Assembly (NCBI RefSeq): GCF_026625765.1
Contig: NZ_CP113062.1
Span: 3,286,001-3,350,000 of the forward strand
Length of the DNA: 64,000 nt
Direction: 5' to 3'
From: Frigoribacterium sp. SL97
GTDB lineage: Bacteria; Actinomycetota; Actinomycetes; Actinomycetales; Microbacteriaceae
The position numbers were made by a program, and so were the translations under genes. Positions 50,870 through 59,817 of the stretch are shown here, piece by piece; position 1 is the stretch's first letter, and every line of letters starts with the position of its first letter. Below the pieces are notes generated by a model that was not told the origin of the DNA, did no database searches, and saw only the letters and a program-made list of their open reading frames with translations.

Positions 50870-52699
50870 GTGACCAGGACGGTCGACACACCCGCGCACC
50901 CGACGCGCAGCTACGAGCGGCTGAGGCCTGCCATGCGCCTGTTCTACCTGTGGACGCTCTCGCGTTCCCGGCACGTGCCCTCGCCACGCGGACGGCCGAC
51001 CTACCGGGCGGACTCCCCCGACCCCGACACCGTGCTGCTGATCGGCACGGGCCCGACCCACGGCTTCGGCGTGACGAGCCACGAGCAGGCGCTCACCGGT
51101 CAGATCGCCAAGGAGACCTCGAAGAGCACCGGTCGCGCCTGCTCGGTCGACTACATCGGCGACGAGATGATGAACGCCGGTTCGGCCCGTTCGTGGATCG
51201 GCGACCACGACCTCAGCCTGTACGACACGGTGGTCGTGATGCTCGGCCTCAACGACGCCGTCATGCTCACCCCGCTCGAGGGATGGCAACGTGACGTGAC
51301 GACGCTCGTCACCGACCTGACCCGCCGCGTCCACCCGACCGCCCGCATCGTGCTGGTCGGCGTGCAGCCCGTGCGCTCGGTCACGCGGTTCGACAACCCG
51401 TTCGGATCGGTCGCCGACCGGCACGCCGCCCGCATGAACGAGATCACCGAACGGATCGCCGCGCAGCACCCGTCGGCCTCGTACTTCCGGCTGACCCCGG
51501 GAGAGCTGCAGCCCGGTCGCCCGCACGGCTGCGAGACGATGTACCGGAAGTGGGGCTCCGTGGTCGCCGACCGGGTGGCCCCGACCCTCGACGTCGTGCG
51601 CCGCGGCGAGACCGTCGAGCACATCGGACGCACGTCCGTCGCACCCGTCGTGCCCGAGCGGGTCGCCGCCCAGCTCGAGGTGGCCCGACTGGCGGCGTCC
51701 GTGGCCGCACCGGCCCCGGTCGACCCGGTCGTCGCACAGCTCGGGGCCGCGCGGGCGGCCGTCGCCCGACTCGAGGCCGAGCAGGCCGTCGCGGCACGCC
51801 CGGCGGACGCACCCGCGTCGGCACGCCCGGCGGACGCACCCGCGCCGGCCCCGGCTGCCGCAGCACCCGCACCCGCACCGACCCCGGCGGACGCACCCGG
51901 GACCGCTCTCGGAACCGGGGCCACCCCGTCGACCGACACCGCGCCTCCTGCCCGTCCGCGTCGGGCCCTGCCCGAGCCGACCTTCGAGTGGTCAGGAGCC
52001 GAAAAGCTGGTCGAGCTCGCGAGCAGCGGCGGGTCCGACACCCTGCAGGACCTCGCCCGCCGAGCCGAGAAGGAGTTCGGCGTCGACGTCGCGGTCGTCT
52101 CGCTGCTCGACGGCAAGAAGCTCTACTACGCGGTCAACACCGAACTGCTGCCGGTCTCGATCCCCCGCGAGCTGACGTTCTGCGACGTGACCGTGGCGGC
52201 CGACGCGCCGGTGATCGTCGAGGACGCCCGCAAGGACGACCGGTTCAAGGACAACCCCTACCTCGACCTCAACCACGGGTACTTCTACGCCGGGCACCCG
52301 ATCCACTCGTCGTCCGGCGAGGCGATCGGCACCTTCTGCCTGCACAACACGCGGCCCCGCAAGGCGAAGAGCGTGTCGTCCGAGAAGCTGGCCGAGTTCG
52401 CCCGGCTCGCCGAACTCGAGCTGCAGAGCTACGAGACGGCCGAGGGCGGTCACGACCTGCCGACGATGTACGAGACCCGGGAGGCGGCGGTCGCGGCGGC
52501 CGTGTCGGGTCGCGCCCCACAGGCGGCCGCGCTGGCACGGGGCGTGGCCGACGCCACGAGCGTCGTCGCCGCGCCCCAGCCCGTGGCTACGCCCACGGCT
52601 GCGGGTGCAGGTGCGGGTGCGGGCACGGTCCCCATGGTCGCGGCTGCTGCCGCACCCACTCCGCCCCCCACGCGCGTCGGCCGCCACGCCGCTCCCTGA
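50870..52699 (+). CDS. SGNH-like domain fused to a GAF domain, longer paralogue
   Basis: A 609-residue protein. Residues about 45-245 are SGNH-like: block I VLLIGTGPTHGFGV with Gly61 in place of the catalytic Ser, block III LGLND (N128). A disordered Ala/Pro linker (about 270-360) leads to a GAF domain (about 375-525: FGVDVAVVSLLDGKKLYYAVN, LTFCDVTV, FYAGHPI, GTFCLHN) and an Ala/Gly/Pro tail. GAGGAG precedes the GTG by 7 nt. Same domain order and same lost nucleophile as the protein at 31501, so the change is unlikely to be a sequencing error. Role unknown. Confidence 0.7.
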   Translation: MTRTVDTPAHPTRSYERLRPAMRLFYLWTLSRSRHVPSPRGRPTYRADSPDPDTVLLIGTGPTHGFGVTSHEQALTGQIAKETSKSTGRACSVDYIGDEMMNAGSARSWIGDHDLSLYDTVVVMLGLNDAVMLTPLEGWQRDVTTLVTDLTRRVHPTARIVLVGVQPVRSVTRFDNPFGSVADRHAARMNEITERIAAQHPSASYFRLTPGELQPGRPHGCETMYRKWGSVVADRVAPTLDVVRRGETVEHIGRTSVAPVVPERVAAQLEVARLAASVAAPAPVDPVVAQLGAARAAVARLEAEQAVAARPADAPASARPADAPAPAPAAAAPAPAPTPADAPGTALGTGATPSTDTAPPARPRRALPEPTFEWSGAEKLVELASSGGSDTLQDLARRAEKEFGVDVAVVSLLDGKKLYYAVNTELLPVSIPRELTFCDVTVAADAPVIVEDARKDDRFKDNPYLDLNHGYFYAGHPIHSSSGEAIGTFCLHNTRPRKAKSVSSEKLAEFARLAELELQSYETAEGGHDLPTMYETREAAVAAAVSGRAPQAAALARGVADATSVVAAPQPVATPTAAGAGAGAGTVPMVAAAAAPTPPPTRVGRHAAP

Positions 52700-52716
52700 C
52701 CGCGACCTGCGGGCGA

Positions 52717-52784
52717 GGACGCACCACGTCCGCGTCGTCGAACCACCCGAGAGCGTGGTTCGACGACGCGACGGTGGTGCGACC
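52717..52784. repeat. 68-bp palindromic element (GTGGTGCGACC family), solitary copy
   Basis: The inner arms CGCGTCGTCGAACCAC and GTGGTTCGACGACGCG form a perfect 16-bp stem; the outer arms GCACCAC/GTGGTGC are at 52721 and 52774. It lies between two convergent genes. Confidence 0.85.
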
Positions 52785-52841
52785 GGCACACCACCACACC
52801 GTCACACCGCCACGCCGGCGCGCCGTCACGCCGTCACGCCG

Positions 52842-53666
52842 TCACGCCGTGGCGGTCGGTGAGGCGCCCTTCCGCTGCTTCAGCCACAGCACGAGCACGA
52901 AGCTGAAGATCACGAGCACCATCCACGAGCCGATCTTGCTGGGGTGCACGAGGGTCCAGCCGTCGACCTGCGAGGCGTAGGTCCAGGCGCCGAGCATGGT
53001 CGCGGCGTTCTCGGCGATCCAGATGAACAGCCCGATGAGGGCGAACGACACGAGCAGGGGCATGCGGCGGTCGACGCCCCGCACGCGGAAGGTCACCGAC
53101 CGCCGCGCGATCAGCAGCGCGGCGACGCCGAGCAGCACCCAGCGCAGGTCGGCGATCCAGTGGTTCGTGAAGAAGTTGACGTAGAAGCCGACCGCGACGG
53201 CCATGGTCGCCGCCATCGGCACGGGGTCGACGCGGAGGTCCAGCCGGCGCCACGCCTGGCAGATGTAGCTCGCGACCGCCGCGTACATGAAGCCGCTGTA
53301 GAGCGGCACGTCCCCCAGGCGCAGCACGCCGGGCTCGGGGTACGACCACGAGCCGATCGCGACCTTGAAGACCTCGAGCCCGAGCCCCAGGACGTGGAAG
53401 ACGCAGATGACGAGCAGCTCGTCCCGGGTCTCGAGCCGCGTCGCGACGAGGACGACCTGCACGAGCAGGCACCAGATCAGCATCGCGTCGTAGCGCGGCA
53501 CGCCCACGTCGACCACGCGGGTCAGGGCGAGCCCGGCGAAGATCGCGACGGCGAACGCGCACGAGAGGGCCTGGGCGCGGCCGAAGGCCAGCAGGTCGAG
53601 CAAGAACTCTCGCGCCCGGGTGACGCGACCCGGACCGTGGCGCGGGACGACCTCGACTGCGGACAC
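52842..53666 (-). CDS. DUF817 family integral membrane protein
   Basis: A 274-residue protein with about eight hydrophobic segments. Family landmarks: LETRDELLVICVFHVLGLGLEVFKV, PLYSGFMYAAVASYICQAWR, NHWIADLRWVL and WIAENAATMLGAWTY...HPSKIGSWMVLVIFSFVLV. The DUF817 family has no known biochemical role. GAGGAGG lies 6 nt before the GTG start. Short CGTCAC repeats precede its stop on the plus strand. Confidence 0.82.
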   Translation of the reverse strand: MSAVEVVPRHGPGRVTRAREFLLDLLAFGRAQALSCAFAVAIFAGLALTRVVDVGVPRYDAMLIWCLLVQVVLVATRLETRDELLVICVFHVLGLGLEVFKVAIGSWSYPEPGVLRLGDVPLYSGFMYAAVASYICQAWRRLDLRVDPVPMAATMAVAVGFYVNFFTNHWIADLRWVLLGVAALLIARRSVTFRVRGVDRRMPLLVSFALIGLFIWIAENAATMLGAWTYASQVDGWTLVHPSKIGSWMVLVIFSFVLVLWLKQRKGASPTATA

Positions 53667-53819
53667 CGTGCCTCCTCGGAGTTCGTCGTCGGTGCGGGCC
53701 GGGTGGCCGCACCGTCGCGCCCCGTGGGTGCGACCTCGTCCACGCTACGAACCCCGAGGAGGCGCGGCGTCCGCCCCGAGGACCACCCGCCTCCCCCGCG
53801 GGTCGCGTCCGCGGACACG

Positions 53820-53857
53820 CGAGAGCCCCCTCGCCGCGGGGGGCGAGGGGGCTCTCG
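53820..53857. terminator. Strong hairpin terminator after the small-protein operon
   Basis: 16-bp arms CGAGAGCCCCCTCGCC and GGCGAGGGGGCTCTCG around a 6-nt loop, about 105 bp past the last tiny gene at 53963. On the other side the DUF817 gene starts divergently, so it serves the minus-strand genes at 54502-53963. Confidence 0.8.
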
Positions 53858-53962
53858 TGGGGTGCTCGTCGGCGTCCCGCGCTGCGGGTCGCTGGTACGC
53901 ACCGTCGACGGGCCGGGCGTCAGCCCGTCCGAAGTCGTTCACCGGGCCGGGGCCCGGGACGG

Positions 53963-54073
53963 TCAGATCTGGTCGTCGTCCACCAGGCCCGCCACGAAGG
54001 GGTAGCGGTCGGCCACGTACTCGTGGAGGTCGGGGTGGACGAGGGTGTCGAGCGAGGGAAGTGAGGAGGTCAT
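53963..54073 (-). CDS. Tiny hypothetical protein (36 aa)
   Basis: An ATG frame with LDTLVHPDLHEYVADRYPF and an acidic end, preceded by an 11-bp gap from the previous tiny gene. It is the last of three consecutive small frames on this strand that end at a strong terminator. No family recognised; the conserved-looking aromatic and charged composition suggests a real peptide. Confidence 0.45.
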   Translation of the reverse strand: MTSSLPSLDTLVHPDLHEYVADRYPFVAGLVDDDQI

Positions 54074-54084
54074 GGTCGGGCCGT

Positions 54085-54177
54085 TCAGTCGAGGTCGTCG
54101 GTGTCGTCGAGGGCCGTGTCGAAGTACGACACGTGGTCGCCGACCTGGTCGGCGAGGATGCGCTGGGCGAAGGTCAC
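54085..54177 (-). CDS. Tiny hypothetical protein (30 aa)
   Basis: A GTG frame (TFAQRILADQVGDHVSYF and an acidic tail), starting 10 bp after the stop at 54188 with GAGG just upstream. Middle member of the three-gene small-protein group. No family recognised. Spacing supports co-translation with its neighbours. Confidence 0.4.
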   Translation of the reverse strand: MTFAQRILADQVGDHVSYFDTALDDTDDLD

Positions 54178-54187
54178 GACGCGCGCC

Positions 54188-54502
54188 TCAGGCCGACATC
54201 GCGTGGGCCGGAGCCGCCACGAGGAAGTCGGCGTAGGTGGGCTCGTCGACCCGGGCGACGGCCGAGACGGCTGCCGAGATCGGGGCGGCGAGGGCGACGG
54301 CCGCGACTCGCGCCCGACGACGACGGGGGTAGGTCTCGATGCGGACGGCCGGGACGCGGGGGTCGCGGCGGTAGAGGCCCGCGTCGACGCGACCGGTGGT
54401 CGGGCGGGTCGCCGCGGGGCGGGCCGAACCGACCGTGCCCCGGACGAGGGAGACGAGTTGCTCGTGGCCGAGGCCCTGGAGCGAGGTGCTGCTGGTGTTC
54501 AT
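54188..54502 (-). CDS. Small basic hypothetical protein (104 aa)
   Basis: N-terminal helix (LQGLGHEQLVSLVRG), a basic run (YPRRRRARVAAVALAAPISAAVSAV) with one hydrophobic segment that could insert in the membrane or act as a signal, and a short end (YADFLVAAPAHAMSA). GAGAAG precedes the ATG at 54502. Head of the small-protein group; divergent from the fructose operon. No family recognised. Confidence 0.5.
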   Translation of the reverse strand: MNTSSTSLQGLGHEQLVSLVRGTVGSARPAATRPTTGRVDAGLYRRDPRVPAVRIETYPRRRRARVAAVALAAPISAAVSAVARVDEPTYADFLVAAPAHAMSA

Positions 54503-54808
54503 GTTCTTCTCATTTCTGGTGACCCTGCGTCACCTGAGGAACCTGCTGGAACTCCGGCACCGCCCGTGAAGTCGGTGCCCGTACCGCCGTGAACCGGTAC
54601 GTCCACCACTGTGGCAGGCAGATTGCTAGATGAACTAGCCAGATCGAGAAGAGTGCGCATTGCGGACATGGCTCGGTCCTCGCCTGCACGATCTGCGTTC
54701 TTCTTCGTTTTTCTGCTTTTGTCTTGTTTTCTCTGTGGAAGCGACGTACAGTCGGCCCACGCCGGCAGCACGCATGCCGGCAGCGCCGCGAGACGACGAG
54801 GAGGTCGC
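54503..54808. promoter_or_regulatory. Divergent control region of the fructose operon
   Basis: A 306-bp gene-free stretch. It holds an inverted repeat GGTGAC-N5-GTCACC at 54518-54534 next to the small-protein start, and a T-rich island at about 54684-54735 (TTCTTCTTCGTTTTTCTGC and on) that is the most AT-rich sequence in this part of the window. The island has repeated T4-5 runs about one helical turn apart, suiting an operator for the DeoR-type regulator encoded next to it. Confidence 0.45.
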
Positions 54809-55597
54809 ATGTACGCCACCGAACGGCACGAGTCGATCGCCGAAGCCCTGCGCTCGGCCGGTCGGGTGTCGGTCAGCGATCTCGCCCTGCGTCTCGACGT
54901 CACGGCCGAGACGGTCCGCCGAGACCTCGACGCCCTCGAACAGGCGGGCCTGCTCCAGCGCGTGCACGGCGGTGCCGTCGCCGCCGGCCGCTCCAGCGTC
55001 AGCGAACTCAGCCTGAGCGAGCGCGAGACCCGGCACAGCCCCGAGAAGACCTCGGTGGCCCAGGCCGCCGCGCACCTCGTGCCGCCGACGTTCACGGGCT
55101 CGATCGCCCTCGACGCCGGCACCACCACCGCCGCCGTCGCCGCCGAACTCGCCCGCTGGACGCCGGCGACGCCCGGCACCGTCCTCACCGTCATCACCAA
55201 CGCCGTCCCGATCGCCGCGCTGCTGCAGCACAGCCCCCACGTCGACCTGCACCTGCTCGGCGGACGCGTCCGCGGGCTGACCAGCGCCGCCGTCGGCACC
55301 AGCACGGTCGAGCAGATCCAGGCGCTCCGCCCCGACATCGTCTTCGTCGGCGCGAACGGCGTCAGCGCCGGCTTCGGCCTGTCGACCCCCGACGAGTTCG
55401 AAGGCGCCGTCAAGTCGGCGTACGTCCGTGCCGGACGCCGCGTCGTGGCCGTGGTCGACCAGACCAAACACGGCGAGGAGGCGCTGGTGCGGTTCGCGCG
55501 CCTGGCCGAGATCGACACCGTGGTCACCGACGCGCCCCCCGCGCCCGACCTGGGCGAGGCCCTCGAGCTCGCCGACGTCGAGGTGATCGTCGCATGA
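54809..55597 (+). CDS. DeoR/GlpR-family regulator of fructose use (FruR-like)
   Basis: A 262-residue repressor: DeoR helix-turn-helix (ERHESIAEALRSAGRVSVSDLALRLDVTAETVRRDLDALEQAGLLQRVHGGA) and the sugar-phosphate-binding DeoRC domain (IALDAGTTTAAVAAEL, DIVFVGANGVS, VVDQTKHGEEALVRFA). First gene of the fru operon, AGGAGG 5 nt before the ATG at 54809. It is expected to respond to fructose-1-phosphate. Confidence 0.92.
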   Translation: MYATERHESIAEALRSAGRVSVSDLALRLDVTAETVRRDLDALEQAGLLQRVHGGAVAAGRSSVSELSLSERETRHSPEKTSVAQAAAHLVPPTFTGSIALDAGTTTAAVAAELARWTPATPGTVLTVITNAVPIAALLQHSPHVDLHLLGGRVRGLTSAAVGTSTVEQIQALRPDIVFVGANGVSAGFGLSTPDEFEGAVKSAYVRAGRRVVAVVDQTKHGEEALVRFARLAEIDTVVTDAPPAPDLGEALELADVEVIVA

Positions 55598-55668
55598 GCG
55601 CCCCGATCCCCACGCCCCGCCCCGTCGTGGCCCCGATCGACACCGCCCCGCGGCCAGGAGGCACCCGC

Positions 55669-56637
55669 ATGATCCTCACCGTCACCGCGAACCCCTCGCT
55701 CGACCGCACGATCGAGCTGCCGGGCACCCTGCAGCGCGGGGCGGTCCAGCGCTCGGTCAGCACGACCGACGAGCCCGGCGGCAAGGGCGTCAACGTGTCC
55801 CGGGCCCTGGCGGCGTCGGGTGCCGAGACCGTGGCCCTGCTGCCCGGCGCCCTCGACGACCCGGTCCTCGTCGCCCTGCGCGAGCGGGGCGTGCCCACCG
55901 TCAACCTGCCGATCGGGCAGCGCCTCCGGGCCAACGTCACCCTGACCGAACCCGACGGCACGACCACCAAGATCAACGAGCTCGGCCCCGACCTCGGCTC
56001 CCACGTTGACGAGCTCACGGCCCTCGTCGTCGAACACGCGGCCCTCGCCTCGTGGCTGGTGCTCGCCGGCTCGCTGCCGCCCGGCCTGCCGACGACCTGG
56101 CTGGCCGACGTCGTCCGGGCCGTGCGCGCCTCCTGCGGTGACGCCGCCCCGCGCATCGCGGTCGACTCGTCGGGCGAGCCGTTCGCGGCCCTGATCGCGT
56201 CGGGCGTCGGCATCGACCTCGTCAAGCCCAACGCCGACGAGCTCGCCGAGATCGTCGGCGGTGACCCCGAGGCGTACGAGGCCGACCCGGCCTCGGCCGT
56301 CGCCGGGGCCCGACGCCTGCGCGAGCTGGGCGTCGAGACCGTGCTGCTCACCCTCGGCAGCGCGGGCGCCCTGTTGATCGACGACGAGGGCTCGTGGTTC
56401 GCCGCCGCCCCCGTCATCACCGCCCTGAGCACGGTGGGCGCCGGCGACTCGTCGCTGTCGGGCTACCTGCTCGCCGAGACCGCCGGGGCCCCCGCCCCGG
56501 CCCGCCTCGCCCAGGCCGTCGCGTCCGGAGCCGCCGCCGCGGCCCTGCCCGGCAGCATCGTCCCCCGCCTCGACCAGACCTTCCCTGACGACATCGACGT
56601 CGTCCCGGTGGCCCCCGCGGCCGTCGGGCACCTCTGA
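55669..56637 (+). CDS. fruK: 1-phosphofructokinase
   Basis: A 322-residue PfkB-family kinase converting fructose-1-phosphate to fructose-1,6-bisphosphate. Motifs: MILTVTANPSLDRTIEL start, GGKGVNVSRALAASG, and the catalytic VGAGDSSLSGYL with the Asp base. I chose the ATG at 55669, which follows AGGAGG by 7 nt and matches the usual start; an ATG at 55594 overlapping the regulator stop would add 25 Pro-rich residues. Confidence 0.93.
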   Translation: MILTVTANPSLDRTIELPGTLQRGAVQRSVSTTDEPGGKGVNVSRALAASGAETVALLPGALDDPVLVALRERGVPTVNLPIGQRLRANVTLTEPDGTTTKINELGPDLGSHVDELTALVVEHAALASWLVLAGSLPPGLPTTWLADVVRAVRASCGDAAPRIAVDSSGEPFAALIASGVGIDLVKPNADELAEIVGGDPEAYEADPASAVAGARRLRELGVETVLLTLGSAGALLIDDEGSWFAAAPVITALSTVGAGDSSLSGYLLAETAGAPAPARLAQAVASGAAAAALPGSIVPRLDQTFPDDIDVVPVAPAAVGHL

Positions 56638-56670
56638 GCAGCGTCGCCCAACCCCAAGGAGCAGAACAGC

Positions 56671-58758
56671 ATGTCATCCCTCATCAGCACCGACCTCGTC
56701 GGTCTCGACGAAGACCTGGGCGGCACGTCGACCGACGTCATCCGCGCCCTGGCCGCGCGCGTCGCGGCCTCGGGCCGCGCCGGCTCGGCCGATTCGCTCG
56801 CCGACGACGCCATCAAGCGTGAAGCCTCGGTCGGCACCGGCGTCCCCGGCGGCATCGCGATCCCCCACGCGCGGTCGGCCTCGGTCACCGAGCCCACCCT
56901 CGCCTTCTCCCGGCTCGCGCGCACGGTCGGCTTCGGTGCCCCCGACGGCGACGCCGACATCGTCTTCATGATCGCGGTGCCCGAGGGCGCCGACGGCGAC
57001 CACATGACGGTCCTCTCGACGCTCGCCCGCGCCCTCATCCGCGACGACTTCACCGCCGCCCTCCGCGCCGCGAAGACCCCGGCCGACATCGTGCAGCTCG
57101 TCGACGACGAGGTCAGCGGCGAGGTCGCCGAGACGCGCGGCGCCACCGCCGCCTCCGCGGCCGGGGCGACCAGCGCCTCCTCGACCGCGGCCGACGCGAC
57201 GGGCGACGGCGCGCGGCGCCCGAAGCTGGTCGGCGTCACCGCCTGCCCCACCGGCATCGCCCACACCTTCATGGCCGCCGACGCCCTCGTCGCCGCGGCG
57301 AAGCGCCTCGGCGCCGACCTGCAGATCGAGCCGCAGGGCTCGGGCACGGTCACTCCCCTCGACCCGGCCGTCATCGCCGAGGCCGACGCCGTGATCTTCG
57401 CCGTCGACGTCGACGTGCGCGACCAGGGCCGCTTCGCCGGCAAGCCCGTCGTCCGCGGACCGGTCAAGCGCGGCGTCGACGCTCCCGACGCCATGGTGAA
57501 GGAGGCGCTGGCCGCCGCCAAGGACCCGAACGCCGCCCGCGTGGCCGGCACGGCCGGTGCCGCCGGTGCCGCCGCGGGCTCGACCGCCGAGAAGCAGGGC
57601 TTCGGCTCGTCGCTCAAGCGCTGGCTGCTGACCGGCGTCTCGTACATGATCCCGTTCGTCGCCGGTGGTGGCCTGCTGCTCGCCCTGGGCTTCCTGCTCT
57701 CGGGTTACGAGATCGCCGGCAACGCCGCGACCGTGCTGACCGACTACTCGCTGTTCAACCTGCCGCCCGAGGGCCTGCCGTACTTCCTCGGCGCCGCCGC
57801 GTTCCAGATCGGCAACCTGTCGATGGGCTTCCTCGTCGCCGCCCTGGCCGGTTACATCGCCTATGCCATCGCCGATCGACCCGGCATCGCGCCCGGTTTC
57901 GTCGCCGGTGCCGTCGCGGTCTTCATGGGGGCCGGCTTCATCGGCGGTCTCGTCGGTGGTCTGCTCGCCGGCTTCGCCGCCTACTGGATCGGCAAGCCCG
58001 ACGTGCCCCGCTGGCTGCGCGGCCTGATGCCCGTCGTGATCATCCCGCTGCTCGCGTCGATCTTCGCCTCGGGTCTGCTCGTGCTCGTGCTCGGCGGCCC
58101 GATCGCCGCCCTGACCGTCGCCCTGACCGACTTCCTCAACGGCCTCAGCGGCACCGGGGCGATCGTCCTGGGCGTCATCCTCGGCCTCATGATGTGCATC
58201 GACCTCGGTGGTCCGGTCAACAAGGTCGCCTACTCGTTCGCCGTCGCCGGCCTGTCCGCGGGCTCCATCAGCGACAACCCTGCCCCCCTGATGATCATGG
58301 CCGCCGTGATGGGCGCCGGCATGGTGCCGCCGCTGGCCATGGCCCTCGCGTCGACCGTCCTCTACCGAAAGGGCTTCTCACAGGTCGAGCGCTCCAACGG
58401 CACGGCCGCCTGGCTGCTGGGCGCCTCGTTCATCTCCGAGGGCGCGATCCCCTTCGCCGCGGCCGACCCGCTGCGCGTGATCCCCGCCAGCATGGTCGGA
58501 GGCGCGGTGACCGGAGCCATCTCGATGGCCGCCGGCGTCACGTCGCAGGCCCCCCACGGTGGCATCTTCGTGTTCTTCGCGATCGGCAACCTGGGCATGT
58601 GGGCGTTGGCGATCGTCGCCGGCACCGTCGTGAGCGCGTTCGTGCTCGTCCTGCTGAAGAAGTTCGTCCGCCGGGGTGCGGCCGCCGGGGCCGACGCGTC
58701 GGCCGAGGCCGCCGAGGCCGGTTCGGTCGTCGGCCAGCGCAGCCCCGTCGCCGCGTAG
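56671..58758 (+). CDS. fruA: Fructose PTS transporter, fused IIABC
   Basis: A 695-residue fusion: IIA domain (1-150, phospho-His about 66 in GIAIPHARS), an Ala/Ser linker, IIB domain (about 185-285, phospho-Cys about 192 in GVTACPTGIAHTFMAADAL) and a IIC membrane domain of about ten helices from 315 on. It imports fructose and phosphorylates it to fructose-1-phosphate for FruK. AGGAG precedes the start. EI and HPr are not in this window. Confidence 0.95.
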   Translation: MSSLISTDLVGLDEDLGGTSTDVIRALAARVAASGRAGSADSLADDAIKREASVGTGVPGGIAIPHARSASVTEPTLAFSRLARTVGFGAPDGDADIVFMIAVPEGADGDHMTVLSTLARALIRDDFTAALRAAKTPADIVQLVDDEVSGEVAETRGATAASAAGATSASSTAADATGDGARRPKLVGVTACPTGIAHTFMAADALVAAAKRLGADLQIEPQGSGTVTPLDPAVIAEADAVIFAVDVDVRDQGRFAGKPVVRGPVKRGVDAPDAMVKEALAAAKDPNAARVAGTAGAAGAAAGSTAEKQGFGSSLKRWLLTGVSYMIPFVAGGGLLLALGFLLSGYEIAGNAATVLTDYSLFNLPPEGLPYFLGAAAFQIGNLSMGFLVAALAGYIAYAIADRPGIAPGFVAGAVAVFMGAGFIGGLVGGLLAGFAAYWIGKPDVPRWLRGLMPVVIIPLLASIFASGLLVLVLGGPIAALTVALTDFLNGLSGTGAIVLGVILGLMMCIDLGGPVNKVAYSFAVAGLSAGSISDNPAPLMIMAAVMGAGMVPPLAMALASTVLYRKGFSQVERSNGTAAWLLGASFISEGAIPFAAADPLRVIPASMVGGAVTGAISMAAGVTSQAPHGGIFVFFAIGNLGMWALAIVAGTVVSAFVLVLLKKFVRRGAAAGADASAEAAEAGSVVGQRSPVAA

Positions 58759-58801
58759 CAGCGACGCCGCCTAGCAGCGACGGCACGTAGCAGCGACGCG
58801 G
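58757..58801. repeat. Short tandem repeat at the fruA stop codon
   Basis: Three units of TAGCAGCGACG with short variable spacers start at the fruA stop codon. Confidence 0.7.
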
Positions 58802-58832
58802 CCCCGCACCGACGGCCGTCGAGGCGACCACA

Positions 58833-58874
58833 CGAGGAGGCGCGTTCCGGGAAGTCCCGGAGCGCGCCTCCTCG
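58833..58874. terminator. Terminator-like hairpin made from an inverted pair of GGAGGCGCG words
   Basis: Outer arms CGAGGAGGCGCG and CGCGCCTCCTCG and inner arms TCCGGGA/TCCCGGA around AG give a 42-nt hairpin with one unpaired position per side. It follows the fructose operon by about 75 bp and precedes the next gene on the same strand. Confidence 0.75.
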
Positions 58875-58945
58875 GCTGTGGACGGGCCGCGGACGGGCGG
58901 CCGCGTCCTCTACCCTGGCGTGAGCAACCGATTGGACCCCACGCC

Positions 58946-59722
58946 GTGACCGACATGAGCCTGAGGCTCCCCACCACCCATTTCCGTGCCGTGTTCGACC
59001 TGGGCCAGCGCCCGGCCGCGCAGACGCCACTGCCGACCGCGCTCGGCAAGCCGAACCTCTACGCCGAGTACGACGACGACGACCTGATCACCGCCCTGTA
59101 CGTCGGCTACGAGACCGGACAGGTGCACCTCGAGACCACGCCCTCGGGCGACGTCGAGCACCACTTCCACCTCGCGAACGGTGACGACAGCGACCTCAGC
59201 CCCTTCGGCGTCGCCGACACGCGGGTGCTCGTCGAGTGGTCGACCCGGCTGATCGTCGACCTGCACCGCCGCATGCCCGACCTGCTCGACGAGGTCGACG
59301 AGGCGGCGGCCTGGCACGACGCCGGCTTCGACCTCTACGTCTGCGAGGTCGAGGAACCACGCAAGCTCGACCTGGTCGAGGTCGACATCGAGGGCGAGCT
59401 GCTGACCCTGCCGTGGCTCGGCTCGGGTGCCGTCGAACACGACCACATCGAGGGCGACGACCACCCGATCGCGCTGACCTGGACGCCCCAGGGCGCGTCC
59501 GAGGGCGTGCCGATCGCCGAGGCCTGGCTCGACCCCCGGACCGACCAGCCCCTGACGAAGGCCCTGCCCGGTGTCGACTGGGAGGCCGTGGGCTGGGGCC
59601 GCGACGAGGTGCTGCCCTGGCTCGAGGCGATCTACATGAACCACCACGTGCTGCCCGACGCGGCCGGCACGATCCTCACGGGCGTGCTCGAACGGCTGGG
59701 CGGGATCGACGGCACCGACTAG
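58946..59722 (+). CDS. Conserved hypothetical acidic protein
   Basis: A 258-residue soluble, acidic protein (YAEYDDDDLITALYVGYETG; many Asp and Glu). No catalytic motif recognised and no membrane segment. GTG start at 58946; a TACCCT box lies about 30 nt upstream. The C-terminal third (TLPWLGSGAVEHDHIEG, AIYMNHHVLPDAAG) carries several His residues but no known metal motif. Function unknown. Confidence 0.65.
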   Translation: MTDMSLRLPTTHFRAVFDLGQRPAAQTPLPTALGKPNLYAEYDDDDLITALYVGYETGQVHLETTPSGDVEHHFHLANGDDSDLSPFGVADTRVLVEWSTRLIVDLHRRMPDLLDEVDEAAAWHDAGFDLYVCEVEEPRKLDLVEVDIEGELLTLPWLGSGAVEHDHIEGDDHPIALTWTPQGASEGVPIAEAWLDPRTDQPLTKALPGVDWEAVGWGRDEVLPWLEAIYMNHHVLPDAAGTILTGVLERLGGIDGTD

Positions 59723-59805
59723 CCGGCGGGCCTTCGGCCCTCCGCTCTCCGCGCTCCGCAGTGCGGTGCACGAAAGGCGGTGCGGTGCGGTGCGGCCGGG
59801 GCTGC

Positions 59806-59811
59806 CAGGAT
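59806..59811 (+). promoter_or_regulatory. -10 box (CAGGAT) of a leaderless transcript
   Basis: CAGGAT lies 6 nt before the ATG at 59818. Confidence 0.45.
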
Positions 59812-59817
59812 GGCGCG

